Of a DNA stretch of 64,000 nucleotides, positions 48,494 through 57,248 are shown piece by piece. Origin of the DNA: Pseudomonas triticicola (GTDB lineage: Bacteria > Pseudomonadota > Gammaproteobacteria > Pseudomonadales > Pseudomonadaceae); the NCBI RefSeq assembly GCF_019145375.1, contig NZ_JAHSTX010000002.1:62001-126000 (forward strand), in the 5' to 3' direction. The notes under the pieces are model-generated. The model did no database searches. It saw only the letters and a program-made list of their open reading frames with translations, and was not told the DNA's origin. The translations under genes and the position numbers were made by a program. Every line of letters starts with the position of its first letter. The stretch's first letter is position 1.

Positions 48494-48616
48494 ATGGACG
48501 TCGCGCAGGAAGCGCAAAGTAAACAACACGGACACGTAGGATTCTGCCAGGGTGGCGGAGTGAAATGGATGTCAGGGAAACAGTCTGCAAAGCCCCGCTT
48601 CGGCGGGGTTTTCTTT
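48494..48616 (+). ncRNA. rsmY: RsmY-like regulatory sRNA
   Basis: A small RNA of about 120 nt that sequesters RsmA/RsmE translational repressors under GacS/GacA control. It contains seven GGA motifs (48496, 48508, 48530, 48539, 48557, 48567, 48576), of which CGCAGGAAGCG is placed as in a hairpin loop. It ends in the terminator AAGCCCCGCTTCGGCGGGGTT plus Ts. A perfectly spaced GacA box lies upstream. The 5' end is inferred from the -10 box. The location downstream of acyl-CoA dehydrogenases agrees with the rsmY neighbourhood, so rsmY is preferred to rsmX or rsmZ. Confidence 0.85.
48591..48616 (+). terminator. rsmY terminator
   Basis: Stem AGCCCCGC / GCGGGGTT with a TTC loop followed by TTTCTTTT. 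Confidence 0.9.
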
Positions 48617-48632
48617 TGCCTGAAGAAAAGTT

Positions 48633-49547
48633 TCAGGCAAGCGGATCGAGAGGCGGCTTCATTTCGCGATCGATCACCTCTTCAAGCAATGTCCGCAGCA
48701 ATGCCAACGAGGCCTGCTGGCGTTGCACATCACGGCACACCAGGCCAACTTGCAACGGCACCCGTGGCTCGCTCAGCGGTTTCCACAGCAGATCTTCGTC
48801 GTCGTAGTCCTTTTGCGAACGTCCCGGCAGCACCGTCGCCAGCCGGGTGTGCGGCAGGCTATCGAGAATCCCCAGCATAGTGTTCAGCTCGGCCTGCACC
48901 TGCGGGCGTCGTCCGAGGCTGGTCAGTTGTGCCTGCCAGATCTGCCGGATCTGGAACTCTTCGCCGAGCAGCAGCATTGGCAGCTCAGCAGCCTGGCGCA
49001 TCGAGACTTTCTTGAACTCGCGCAATGGATGGTCTGCCGGGATCACCAACGTCAGTTCATCTTCGTACAGCAATACGCCGTGCAGACCGGGTTGGCGCGG
49101 TGGCAGATAGCTGATGCCGATGTCTAGCGAACCATTGAGCAGACGCCGTTCGATTTCCAGGCCCGTAAGTTCATAGATCTGCACCACCAGATGCGGCTGC
49201 GCCTTGCGCACACGCTCGAGCATTTGCGGCACGAGGCTGGTGTGCACCGTTTGCAACACACCGATCGCCAGGGTGCGCAACGCCTGCCCCTTGAAATTGC
49301 CCAACGCCTCGCGCGCCCGCTGCAAGCCATCGAGCAGCGGCAACGCGTGGTTGTACAGCGTGTGCGCAGCGAGGGTCGGCAGCAGGCGTTTACTGCTGCG
49401 TTCGAACAGGGTGACGTCGAGATTCTGCTCCAGCTGACGGATCTGTTGCGACAGCGCTGGTTGCGAGATCGAGAGGCGCTCAGCCGCACGGCCGACATGG
49501 CCTTCTTCGTAGACCGCGACGAAATAACGCAGTTGTTTGAAATCCAT
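48633..49547 (-). CDS. LysR family transcriptional regulator
   Basis: 304 aa. The winged helix-turn-helix (1-60) has RAAERLSISQPALSQQIRQL, and the effector-binding domain follows (about 92-300). It is of the CatM/BenM/CynR-like branch by its start MDFKQLRYFVAVYEEGH. Target and co-inducer are unknown. It is divergent from the class III aminotransferase gene 169 bases away, a common sign that it controls that gene. Confidence 0.88.
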   Translation of the reverse strand: MDFKQLRYFVAVYEEGHVGRAAERLSISQPALSQQIRQLEQNLDVTLFERSSKRLLPTLAAHTLYNHALPLLDGLQRAREALGNFKGQALRTLAIGVLQTVHTSLVPQMLERVRKAQPHLVVQIYELTGLEIERRLLNGSLDIGISYLPPRQPGLHGVLLYEDELTLVIPADHPLREFKKVSMRQAAELPMLLLGEEFQIRQIWQAQLTSLGRRPQVQAELNTMLGILDSLPHTRLATVLPGRSQKDYDDEDLLWKPLSEPRVPLQVGLVCRDVQRQQASLALLRTLLEEVIDREMKPPLDPLA

Positions 49548-49690
49548 AAGTCGCGCTTATCGAAATGGCTGGGAAATCGAAATGGCCTGAACCCGTTTGC
49601 GCGCCTAGTCTAACCGCATTCACAAGGCTTGCAGGGCCAGAAAGCGTGACGAATTCCATTTGCTTCGTTCGTGATTACATAGGCAGTTCA

Positions 49691-49712
49691 AAAAACCTCA
49701 AGCGAGGTTTTT
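49691..49712 (+). terminator. terminator-like hairpin directly ahead of the aminotransferase start
   Basis: AAAAACCTC / GAGGTTTTT with a 4-base loop AAGC, four bases before the ATG at 49717. The GAGG of the right arm is the only good RBS for that start, so the hairpin could stop transcription or hide the ribosome site. Confidence 0.65.
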
Positions 49713-49716
49713 CCGC

Positions 49717-50943
49717 ATGAATCTGTTCAGTTTGCGGCGCCAGACGCCGAGTCTGGATGACCTCTGCTTCGAGGCGGGGCCATCCGCTATGACCGACCAT
49801 CTCAATGCCCAACGCCTGATGCCCAGCGTCGATCGGCCGCAACAAGTGTTCGTTCGCGGCCAGGGTTCATGGCTGTGGGACAGCAATGATCGCGCCTACC
49901 TCGACTTTTCCCAGGCCGGCGGCGCCAACAGCCTTGGCCACAGCCCCACGGCGCTGGTCAAAGCCATCGCCAATCAGGCCCAGGCGCTGATCAATCCCGG
50001 CTGCAATCTGCATATTCGCGGCATGCTCAGCCTCGCCGAACGTTTGTGCGCCAGCACGTCCAGCGATCAGGCCTACCTGCTCAACAGTGGCGCCGAGGCT
50101 TGTGAGGCGGCAATCAAACTGGCGCGCAAATGGGGGCAGCTGCATCGCGGCGGCGCCTCGCGGATCATCATGGCTGAGCAGGGTTGTCATGGCCGCAGTC
50201 TGGCGACGATTGATCGAGTGCCATTCAACGACCTGCCGGCGCTGCATGCGGCGGTGGACGCGCAGACCGTGGCGATCATGCTGGAGCCGATCCAGAGCGA
50301 TGCCGGGGTCATTCCCGCGACCGAGCATTACCTCAAAGGGGTCGAACGACTGTGCCGTGAACTGGGCATTCTGCTGATCCTCGACGAAGTGCAGACTAGC
50401 ATCGGCCGCTGCGGCAGCTTGCTCGCCGAACAGTCCTACGGGATTCGCGCCGATATCGTCGTGCTCGGCAAAGGCCTTGGCGGCGGCTTGCCGCTGGCGG
50501 CCTTGCTGGCGCGAGGCAAGGCCTGCTGCTTCGCCACCGGCGAGCTGAGCGGCACCCATCACGGCAACGCCTTGATGACTGCGGCCGGTCTGGTGGTTCT
50601 CGACAGCGTGCACGACCGCAGCTTCCTCCAGCAGGTCAACGACCACGGCCAGCATTTACGCGAAGGTCTCGCGCGACTGGCGCACCGCTACGGCCACGGC
50701 GAGTCGCGCGGCCAAGGCCTGTTCCATGGGCTGACGCTGTCCGACGAATGCGCCGACGCCGTCGTTCACGCTGCACTGCACGAAGGCCTGATATTGAACG
50801 CCGCGCAGCCTGACTGCCTGCGCTTCACCCCGGCACTCACTGTCAGCAAAGCCAACATCGACGAAATGCTCCTGCGCCTGGGCCGCGCCTTCTCGCGAGT
50901 GCGCACCGCCCAGTTGCAATGCCGCAAGGGCATTGCCGTCTGA
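49717..50943 (+). CDS. class III PLP-dependent aminotransferase
   Basis: 408 aa, acetylornithine/4-aminobutyrate type. The PLP lysine is Lys252 in LGKGLGGGLPL, Asp223 is in ILDEVQTSIGRCG, and NSGAEACEAAIKLAR is the cofactor phosphate-binding segment. The substrate cannot be given. It matches P. aeruginosa PA0530 by position. ATG 49717 lies behind a hairpin; ATG 49789 (MTDHLNAQRLM) is a possible alternative start with a better ribosome approach. Confidence 0.85.
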   Translation: MNLFSLRRQTPSLDDLCFEAGPSAMTDHLNAQRLMPSVDRPQQVFVRGQGSWLWDSNDRAYLDFSQAGGANSLGHSPTALVKAIANQAQALINPGCNLHIRGMLSLAERLCASTSSDQAYLLNSGAEACEAAIKLARKWGQLHRGGASRIIMAEQGCHGRSLATIDRVPFNDLPALHAAVDAQTVAIMLEPIQSDAGVIPATEHYLKGVERLCRELGILLILDEVQTSIGRCGSLLAEQSYGIRADIVVLGKGLGGGLPLAALLARGKACCFATGELSGTHHGNALMTAAGLVVLDSVHDRSFLQQVNDHGQHLREGLARLAHRYGHGESRGQGLFHGLTLSDECADAVVHAALHEGLILNAAQPDCLRFTPALTVSKANIDEMLLRLGRAFSRVRTAQLQCRKGIAV

Positions 50944-50989
50944 GCTGAGTTACTCCAACCGATTACCTGAACCGTCTCGCGGTATAACG

Positions 50990-51030
50990 CACGCCCCACG
51001 CCTGATTCTTTTGGCGTGGGGCGTTTTTTT
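50990..51030 (+). terminator. aminotransferase terminator
   Basis: Stem ACGCCCCACGCC / GGCGTGGGGCGT with loop TGATTCTTTT and seven Ts. Confidence 0.9.
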
Positions 51031-51145
51031 GTGGCCGGGTTTTGCAGCAGCCATTTAGAGCTTGAGAGATCGAACTGCGGGTGGTTTTTTAGAGAGCGCC
51101 GGCAAAGGATGCGGGTGCGGGCTGCTGACATCAGCGAAAAGCTGA

Positions 51146-51268
51146 AATATCACGCCAACAGAGTTAAAGGATTTACGTAAATTGGCAAAGGTTTATGCGC
51201 AACTGACCGAAGAGCAGATCAGCGACTTGTTGGCGATGAAGGAGTTTGTGGAGATATGTCATGAGTAA
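51146..51268 (+). pseudogene. RelE/HigB-like toxin, C-terminal fragment
   Basis: In the frame ending at TAA 51266-51268 the residues NITPTELKDLRKLAKVYAQL then TEEQISDLLAMKEF follow the C-terminal end of HigB/Gp49-type toxins. A TGA at 51143-51145 interrupts the frame where the family has a charged residue, and the three residues before it (AKS) still fit the usual AKSE context. No start codon, RBS or N-terminal toxin domain is visible upstream, where an aminotransferase terminator lies. This is a decayed toxin gene overlapping the antitoxin start. Confidence 0.6.
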
Positions 51269-51581
51269 GAAATTCAAAAGTGAAGTCTTTGAATCGATAC
51301 ACGAATCAGCCGGGGCGTTGCTTGCTGTCGGAGCAATCAACAAAGCAACGATGCGAGAATTCGATGACTCCTGTCTGGCATCGGTTCCCTTAGCGATCCC
51401 GGCTGAGGAGATCAAGGCGCTACGCGAGCGTAACAAGGTCAGCCAGCCGGTGTTTGCACGCTATCTCAACACCAGTGCATCCACGGTCAAGCAATGGGAA
51501 TCGGGTGACAAACATCCCAGCGGTATGGCGCTCAAACTACTGAGCATCGTACAAAAACATGGGTTGAAAATTCTCGCTTGA
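51261..51581 (+). CDS. HigA-like helix-turn-helix antitoxin
   Basis: 106 aa. The C-terminal half is a Cro/C1-type HTH (NKVSQPVFARYLNTSASTVK then QWESGDKHPSG). The N-terminal part (ESAGALLAVGAINKATMREF) contacts the toxin in HigA-like proteins of this small group. The gene appears intact and starts inside the toxin remnant, as in intact higBA operons. With the toxin broken, it survives as an orphan antitoxin or simple DNA-binding protein. Confidence 0.85.
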   Translation: MSKKFKSEVFESIHESAGALLAVGAINKATMREFDDSCLASVPLAIPAEEIKALRERNKVSQPVFARYLNTSASTVKQWESGDKHPSGMALKLLSIVQKHGLKILA

Positions 51582-51676
51582 GCCTGACGCAGCTATTGCA
51601 CTGAACCCTGACGAACGGCGCAGGTCGATTAGCTTGTATGGCTCAAGTGAGCCAACCCCCATTCAGGAGCTGCCCC

Positions 51677-51835
51677 ATGGATTTCATTCGTATCATCATC
51701 GCTATTCTGTTGCCGCCACTGGGCGTGTTTCTGCAGGTCGGGTTTGGCGGGGCGTTCTGGCTGAACATTCTGCTGACGTTGTGCGGCTACATTCCGGGTA
51801 TCGTGCATGCGGTGTATATCATCGCCAAGCGTTGA
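51677..51835 (+). CDS. Pmp3/YqaE family small membrane protein
   Basis: 52 aa with two TM helices (about 3-22 and 27-47), MDFIRIIIAILLPPLGVFLQ and LNILLTLCGYIPGIVHAVYI. This is the compact UPF0057/Pmp3 signature PPLGVF..G. Family members are salt- and stress-induced membrane peptides. RBS CAGGAG lies upstream of the ATG. Confidence 0.93.
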   Translation: MDFIRIIIAILLPPLGVFLQVGFGGAFWLNILLTLCGYIPGIVHAVYIIAKR

Positions 51836-51860
51836 GTCCGCTAGCGCAACTTAGATAGCT

Positions 51861-51935
51861 TTCGCGAGCAGGCTCGCTCCCACACTGGATCTGTGTTGTA
51901 CACAATGCCTCTGTGGGAGCGAGCCTGCTCGCGAA
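51861..51935. repeat. REP pair (REPIN) between Pmp3 gene and S9 peptidase
   Basis: Forward unit at 51861-51884, reverse unit at 51912-51935, 27 bases apart. Confidence 0.9.
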
Positions 51936-51951
51936 TGGGACGACACGGTTT

Positions 51952-53751
51952 TCAGTCAACCAGCCCCATCTCCCGCCGATAAAACGTCCACTCCTGCTCC
52001 AGTGCATGCGCCTGGTTGGCCGCGCGACGAAAGCCGTGGCGTTCGTCAGGGTAGTAATGCGCTTCGACCGGGATGCCGTTGTGCTCCAGCGCCGCGACCA
52101 TGTCGCGGGTCTGTTGCGGCACGACCACCGCGTCCAGTTCACCCTGGAAGAAAATCACCGGCACGCGAATATTGTCTGCGTGCAGCAATGGCGTGCGGGC
52201 GGCATAGCGTTCTGCATCTCGCTCGGGATCGCCGATCAGCCAGTCCAGATAATCGCCCTCGAACTTGTGCGTAGCCCGTGCCAGCGCGACCGGATCGCTG
52301 ACGCCATAGAGGCTGGCGCCTGCGCGGAAAACCTGCCTGAACGCCAGTGCGCACAATGTGGTGTAACCACCTGCACTGCCACCGCGAATGAACGCGCGGT
52401 CACCATCGATCAAACCTTGGTCCGCGAGATAGCTGACCACCGCGCAGGCATCCTCGACATCCACCTCGCCCCAGCGCAGATGCAGCGCTTGCCGATATTC
52501 GCGACCATAGCCACTGCTGCCGCGATAGTTGAGGTCGGCGACAGCAAAGCCGCGCTGCGTCCAGTACTGGATACGCGGATCGAGGATCGGATAGCACGCC
52601 GAGGTCGGGCCGCCGTGGATGAACACCACCAGCGGCGGTTTTGCTTCACCGCTCATGGCCGGGTAGAAGAAGCCGTGCGCCTCGCCGGAGCCGCTCGGAT
52701 AACGCAAGGTCTGCGGACGGCTGATGCGTTCGGCAGGCAATGGAACCACGCCGCCAGCGAGGATTTTCACGGCATGCGAGACACGATCAATGGCGATCAC
52801 TGCCGACGGGCTGGTCGGCGATGCAGCGATGCAATAGATGAATTGTTGATCCATCGCCATGTGGCGGAAGCGGCTGTAGTCACCGCTGAAATCTTCATTT
52901 CCCAGGGCCAGGCGCCCGAAACCATCCTCGCTCCAGCTGGCTAAAAATTGATCACCGACAGGCAGCCAAGTGCAGCCGCCCAGTTGCCAGGGCGCGGGCG
53001 CGTGATCGGCCTCGGCACTCGGAAGCGCGTGCAAGCCATCAGACGTTTCGCCCCACGGCTGCCAGTAGCCGCCACGATCAGTCAGGCAGTAGAGCCGGCC
53101 GTCCGCGTCGAAGCGCGGCTGTTGGATCGACTCCTCAATCTGCTCGCCGGCAATACAACGAGGTGCGGAAAAATCACCTTCCGCAATCATCAACCGCGTC
53201 GAGGTCCACGGCTGATGCGGTCGGCTCCACTCGATCCATGCCAACCGCTGGCCGTCCGGGCTCAGCGTTGGCGACGCGTAGAAATCAGCACCTTCGGCCA
53301 GCACCTGTCGCGTTCCGGTGTTCAGATCAATCGCCACCAGGCGATGTCGATCCTGCTGCTCTTCGACCGCCAACACCCGGCCAGCGGCGAATTGCAGATC
53401 GCCGTAGCGGCAGTCAGTCGACGTCAGCGCGACCGGCTCGCCATCCAGCGCCTGCCGATACATCTGCTGATCCGCTTCATTGACGAAAACCACCCCGTCA
53501 GGCGTCAGACAAAAAGCACCACCGCCATATTCGTAAACGCGGCTACGCACGCTGAAACCGTCCGGCGTCAGACGTTTCGCCATGCCATCGCGCCAATGCC
53601 AGATTCGGCACGCGGCATCCTCGGGGCGGTATTCATTCCAGAACACGCCATGGGCGCCGAGCTGCAGTTCGGCGAAGTCGGTTCCGGCGGCGACGGCCTG
53701 GGCGGCGCTGAAAGGCTCAGCCCTTGGCGATGAGGCGTGAGTTTCGTTCAT
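51952..53751 (-). CDS. S9 family peptidase (prolyl oligopeptidase type) of the pqq cluster
   Basis: 599 aa. An N-terminal beta-propeller-like half is followed by the C-terminal alpha/beta hydrolase, with the nucleophile serine in [12 protein letters not shown], the Asp in GELDAVVVP and His in DERHGFRRA. It overlaps pqqE by 35 bases, so it is part of the operon. In P. fluorescens a gene at this place has been called pqqM; its necessity for PQQ synthesis is unclear. Confidence 0.88.
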   Translation of the reverse strand: MNETHASSPRAEPFSAAQAVAAGTDFAELQLGAHGVFWNEYRPEDAACRIWHWRDGMAKRLTPDGFSVRSRVYEYGGGAFCLTPDGVVFVNEADQQMYRQALDGEPVALTSTDCRYGDLQFAAGRVLAVEEQQDRHRLVAIDLNTGTRQVLAEGADFYASPTLSPDGQRLAWIEWSRPHQPWTSTRLMIAEGDFSAPRCIAGEQIEESIQQPRFDADGRLYCLTDRGGYWQPWGETSDGLHALPSAEADHAPAPWQLGGCTWLPVGDQFLASWSEDGFGRLALGNEDFSGDYSRFRHMAMDQQFIYCIAASPTSPSAVIAIDRVSHAVKILAGGVVPLPAERISRPQTLRYPSGSGEAHGFFYPAMSGEAKPPLVVFIHGGPTSACYPILDPRIQYWTQRGFAVADLNYRGSSGYGREYRQALHLRWGEVDVEDACAVVSYLADQGLIDGDRAFIRGGSAGGYTTLCALAFRQVFRAGASLYGVSDPVALARATHKFEGDYLDWLIGDPERDAERYAARTPLLHADNIRVPVIFFQGELDAVVVPQQTRDMVAALEHNGIPVEAHYYPDERHGFRRAANQAHALEQEWTFYRREMGLVD

Positions 53752-54889
53752 TGCGAAAGGCCAGTTGTTCGATGGTTTGAGTGGCGGTCTCGGCTTCTTC
53801 GCGGGCCTTGAGGATCACGCCATGATGTTCGGACTTGCTGCACACCGGGTCGGCATTACTGGCGTCGCCGGTGAGCATGAACGCCTGGCAGCGGCAGCCG
53901 CCGAAGTCTTTTTCTTTCTCGTCGCAAGAGCGGCACGGCTCGGGCATCCAGTCGTAACCGCGAAAACGGTTGAAGCCGAACGAGTCGTACCAGATGTGTT
54001 GCATGCTGTGATCGCGCACGTTGGGAAACTGCACCGGCATCTGGCGGGCACCATGGCAGGGCAGGGCGGTGCCGTCCGGGGTGACGGTCAGGAAGATGCT
54101 GCCCCAGCCGTTCATGCAGGCTTTCGGGCGTTCTTCGTAGTAGTCCGGGGTGACGAATATCAGCTTGCATGGATGCCCTTCGGCTTCCAGTCTGGCCCGG
54201 TATTCGTTGGTGATGCGTTCGGCGCGCACCAGTTGTTCCTTGGTCGGCAACAGACCGACACGGTTGAGCTGCGCCCAGCCGTAGAACTGGCAAGTGGCGA
54301 GTTCGACGAAGTCAGCCTCCAGCGCAATGCACAGTTCGATAATGCGGTCGATCTTGTCGATGTTGTGCCGATGGGTGACGAAGTTCAGCACCATCGGGTA
54401 GCCGTGGGCCTTCACCGCACGAGCCATTTCCAGCTTCTGCGCAAAGGCCTTTTTCGAGCCCGCGAGCAGGTTGTTCACTTGCTCGTCGCTGGCCTGAAAA
54501 CTGATCTGGATGTGATCGAGCCCGGCCTTTTTGAAGTCGTTGATTTTCTGCTCGGTCAGGCCAATGCCGGAGGTGATCAGGTTGGTGTAGAAACCCAACT
54601 GCCGCGCTTCACGGATAAGTTCGGCCAAGTCCTGACGCACCAGCGGTTCGCCGCCGGAAAAGCCCAATTGCGCCGCGCCCATCTCCCGCGCTTCGCGGAA
54701 CACCTTGATCCATTGCTCGGTGGTCAGCTCTTTGCCCTGCTCGGCGAAATCCAGCGGATTGGAGCAGTACGGGCATTGCAACGGGCAACGGTAGGTCAGC
54801 TCGGCGAGCAGCCACAGCGGCAGGCCGACTTCAGGTTTTGGCGGGACTTGCACGGACGAATCAGGCAAGTTCGATCCAGTGCTGTGCAC
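53717..54889 (-). CDS. pqqE: PqqA peptide cyclase (radical SAM)
   Basis: 390 aa. The radical SAM cluster CxxxCxxC is in [13 protein letters not shown] (Cys35, 39, 42), and a SPASM-type C-terminal domain holds more cluster cysteines ([16 protein letters not shown]). It forms the Glu-Tyr carbon-carbon link in PqqA with PqqD as chaperone. No ATG suits the start; GTG 54889, with GGAGG six bases upstream inside pqqD, gives the right N-terminus. It overlaps pqqD by 29 bases. Confidence 0.94.
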   Translation of the reverse strand: MHSTGSNLPDSSVQVPPKPEVGLPLWLLAELTYRCPLQCPYCSNPLDFAEQGKELTTEQWIKVFREAREMGAAQLGFSGGEPLVRQDLAELIREARQLGFYTNLITSGIGLTEQKINDFKKAGLDHIQISFQASDEQVNNLLAGSKKAFAQKLEMARAVKAHGYPMVLNFVTHRHNIDKIDRIIELCIALEADFVELATCQFYGWAQLNRVGLLPTKEQLVRAERITNEYRARLEAEGHPCKLIFVTPDYYEERPKACMNGWGSIFLTVTPDGTALPCHGARQMPVQFPNVRDHSMQHIWYDSFGFNRFRGYDWMPEPCRSCDEKEKDFGGCRCQAFMLTGDASNADPVCSKSEHHGVILKAREEAETATQTIEQLAFRNERNSRLIAKG

Positions 54890-55136
54890 GGGCAACCTCC
54901 ATGAATTGCTCGATGTCGTCACCGAGCTCGGGCACGCCGGGGAACTGCTCGTCGAGTTTGGCAATGATCGCCGCGACATCACGTTCGCCATCAATCAAAC
55001 CGCCGATCAGTGCGGCGCTGTCGTTGAGTTTGATCATGCCTTCAGGGTAGAGCAGCACGTGACCCTTTTGCGCCGGCTCGTATTGGAAGCGATAGCCCGG
55101 GCGCCAGCTCGGCACTTTGCTGCGGTCGAAACTCAT
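54861..55136 (-). CDS. pqqD: PqqA-binding protein PqqD
   Basis: 91 aa of the usual length. [20 protein letters not shown] is the characteristic core. It binds the PqqA peptide and presents it to PqqE. Its start overlaps the pqqC stop in ATGA (55133-55136) and its stop lies inside pqqE. Confidence 0.96.
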   Translation of the reverse strand: MSFDRSKVPSWRPGYRFQYEPAQKGHVLLYPEGMIKLNDSAALIGGLIDGERDVAAIIAKLDEQFPGVPELGDDIEQFMEVARAQHWIELA

Positions 55137-55885
55137 AAGATGATTCCTTTATGCCAGACCCGTTGTTCGGTCACGCTGTGATACGGCGGACGGTTCAGTT
55201 CGTAGGCCATGCTCATGGCATCGAGCATGCTCCAAAGAATGTCCAGTTTGAACTGGAGAATTTCCAGCATGCGCTCCTGGCCTTCGCGGGTCTTGTAGTG
55301 CTCGAGGGTGATCGCCAGCCCATGCTCGACATCGCGCCGCGCCTGACCGAGGCGGGTGCGGAAATATTCGTAACCGGCCGGGTCGATCCACGGGTAATGC
55401 TGCGGCCAGCTGTCGAGGCGCGACTGGTGGATCTGCGGCGCGAACAATTCGGTCAGCGAGCTGCTGGCGGCTTCCTGCCAACTGGCGCGACGGGCGAAGT
55501 TGACGTAGGCATCGACAGCGAAACGCACGCCGGGCAGCACCAGCTCCTGAGAACGCAATTGGTCTGGGTCGAGGCCAACAGCCTGGCCCAGACGCAGCCA
55601 GGCTTCGATGCCGCCATCTTCACCGGGCGCGCCGTCGTGGTCGAGCAGGCGCTGAATCCACTCGCGGCGGATTTCCCGATCCGGGCAATTGGCAAGGATC
55701 GCTGCGTCTTTCAGGGGAATGTTCACCTGATAGTAGAAGCGGTTGGCGACCCAGCCCTGAATCTGCTCGCGGGTCGCACGGCCTTCGTACATCGCCACGT
55801 GGTACGGGTGGTAGATGTGGTAATAGGCGCCTTTGGCGCGCAGGGCCGCTTCGAATTCGGTGGGGGACAGCGGGGTGTCGGTCAT
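55133..55885 (-). CDS. pqqC: pyrroloquinoline-quinone synthase
   Basis: 250-aa cofactor-less oxidase that catalyses the last step, an eight-electron oxidation and ring closure. Helical bundle motifs [36 protein letters not shown] and [18 protein letters not shown] are typical. The PqqC length is normal. A REP pair separates it from pqqB. Confidence 0.97.
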   Translation of the reverse strand: MTDTPLSPTEFEAALRAKGAYYHIYHPYHVAMYEGRATREQIQGWVANRFYYQVNIPLKDAAILANCPDREIRREWIQRLLDHDGAPGEDGGIEAWLRLGQAVGLDPDQLRSQELVLPGVRFAVDAYVNFARRASWQEAASSSLTELFAPQIHQSRLDSWPQHYPWIDPAGYEYFRTRLGQARRDVEHGLAITLEHYKTREGQERMLEILQFKLDILWSMLDAMSMAYELNRPPYHSVTEQRVWHKGIIL

Positions 55886-55936
55886 GTCTGTTCTCCGGGA
55901 ACAACCCTGGAAATCTCTGGTGTCTGTGCTGGCCTC

Positions 55937-55998
55937 TTCGCGAGCAGGCTCGCTCCCACAGTTAATCGCATTCCAATGTGGGAGCGAGCCTGTTCGCC
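55937..55998. repeat. REP pair (REPIN) between pqqB and pqqC
   Basis: Forward unit at 55937-55960 and a slightly degenerate reverse unit at 55977-55997 (TGTTCGCC replaces TGCTCGCG), inside the pqq operon. Confidence 0.88.
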
Positions 55999-56024
55999 AT
56001 AGACCGCGCAGCGGTCTCGATTGC

Positions 56025-56936
56025 TTAAAGCACGATACTCATGCCATCAAACGCCACTTCAACATTACGCCGCGCCAGCTCCGCACGCTCCGGCGAATCC
56101 TCGTCGAGGATCGGGTTGGTGTTGTTGATGTGGATAAGTACTTTGCGCTGCTCGGGCAACTGCTCCAGCACTTCGAGCATGCCGCCGGGGCCGTTCTGGG
56201 CAAGATGGCCCATCTCGCGACCGGTGCGGGTGCCGACGCCACGACGCTGCATTTCATCGTCGTCCCACATTGTCCCGTCGACGAGCAGGCAATCGCTGCC
56301 CGCCATGATTTCCAGCAGCGGCGCATCGACCTTGCCCAGCCCCGGCGCGTAGAACAGCTTGCCGCCGGTATTGAGGTCTTCAACGATCAAACCGATGTTG
56401 TCGCCCGGATGCGGATCGAAACGGTGCGGCGAATACGGCGGCGCGGCGCTGCGCAATGGCAGCGGGGTGAAACGCAGGTTCGGGCAGGCCGCTACGGTGA
56501 AGCTCTGGTCGAGCTCGATACGGTTCCAGTCCAGCCCGCCGTTCCAGTGGGTGAGCATCTTGAACAGGGGAAAACCGGTGCTCAGGTCTTCGTGAACCAT
56601 GTCCGTGCACCAGACCTGATGCGGGCAGCCTTCGCGCAGGCTGAGCAGGCCGGTGGTGTGATCGATCTGGCTGTCCATCAGGATGATCGCGCTGATGCCG
56701 GTGTCGCGCAGGGCGCGGCCCGGTTGCATCGGGGCGAAGCTTTGCAGTTGCGCGCGGATGTCCGGCGAGGCATTGCACAACACCCAGTTCATGCCGTCAT
56801 CGGAAATGGCGATGGACGATTGGGTGCGGGCCTTGGCGTTCAGGCTGCCGTCGCGAAAACCTGCGCAGTTGACGCAGTTGCAGTTCCACTGCGGAAAACC
56901 GCCACCGGCGGCCGAACCCAGAATCTGGACGAACAT
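56025..56936 (-). CDS. pqqB: PQQ biosynthesis protein PqqB
   Basis: 303-aa metallo-beta-lactamase fold protein. The start [20 protein letters not shown] and the motif [15 protein letters not shown] are characteristic; the CxxxCxxC-like NCNCVNCAG lies near residues 18-27. PqqB is an iron-dependent hydroxylase that acts on the Glu-Tyr peptide after PqqF/PqqG cleavage, as described for homologues. The family's HxHxDH motif is altered here, as in other PqqB. Confidence 0.96.
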   Translation of the reverse strand: MFVQILGSAAGGGFPQWNCNCVNCAGFRDGSLNAKARTQSSIAISDDGMNWVLCNASPDIRAQLQSFAPMQPGRALRDTGISAIILMDSQIDHTTGLLSLREGCPHQVWCTDMVHEDLSTGFPLFKMLTHWNGGLDWNRIELDQSFTVAACPNLRFTPLPLRSAAPPYSPHRFDPHPGDNIGLIVEDLNTGGKLFYAPGLGKVDAPLLEIMAGSDCLLVDGTMWDDDEMQRRGVGTRTGREMGHLAQNGPGGMLEVLEQLPEQRKVLIHINNTNPILDEDSPERAELARRNVEVAFDGMSIVL

Positions 56937-56960
56937 GAACGCTCCATCATTTCAACGCGG

Positions 56961-56993
56961 AAAATAAAACGCCTCGGCGAGCCGAGGCGTTGC
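56961..56993 (-). terminator. pqqA-pqqB intergenic terminator/attenuator
   Basis: On the minus strand AACGCCTCGGC / GCCGAGGCGTT with a short loop is followed by TTATTTT. It lies 25 bases past the pqqA stop and should let only part of the transcripts reach pqqB, giving an excess of PqqA peptide. Confidence 0.85.
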
Positions 56994-57017
56994 ACTGCGA
57001 TTCTGCGCAAGCAGAAC

Positions 57018-57092
57018 TCAGCGGCTGGCGAAGTACATGGTGACTTCGAAGCCGATACGCAGGTCGGTGTAAGCAGGTTTGGTCCAGGCCAT
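57018..57092 (-). CDS. pqqA: PQQ precursor peptide
   Basis: 24-aa peptide that supplies the carbon skeleton of PQQ. The conserved Glu16 and Tyr20 in GFEVTMY are the residues that become PQQ. It starts [10 protein letters not shown] and is preceded by AGAAGGAGACATCTC, a strong RBS. Too short for ordinary ORF prediction. Confidence 0.97.
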   Translation of the reverse strand: MAWTKPAYTDLRIGFEVTMYFASR

Positions 57093-57115
57093 GAGATGTC
57101 TCCTTCTGAGGGTTG

Positions 57116-57129
57116 GGATAGCGCTATCC
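57116..57129. promoter_or_regulatory. perfect palindrome upstream of pqqA
   Basis: GGATAGCGCTATCC, a 14-base perfect palindrome centred 31 bases ahead of the pqqA ATG, near the expected transcription start. It could be a regulator site; no known consensus was recognised. Confidence 0.5.
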
Positions 57130-57248
57130 ATAGGTATAGTCCACGGCAGCGCGAGGATGTTCCAATTAGTTAGGCGGCTATGTTACTCAAAATTTCAACG
57201 CCGTGACCCGTGAATCTTTGAGAAAGCTCCTTGCAGCCTCGGTAATGA

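Noticed and set aside
48494..48880. 128-codon frame beginning at the rsmY 5' end
   Set aside because: It starts on the sRNA and crosses its terminator, then runs antisense to the LysR gene.
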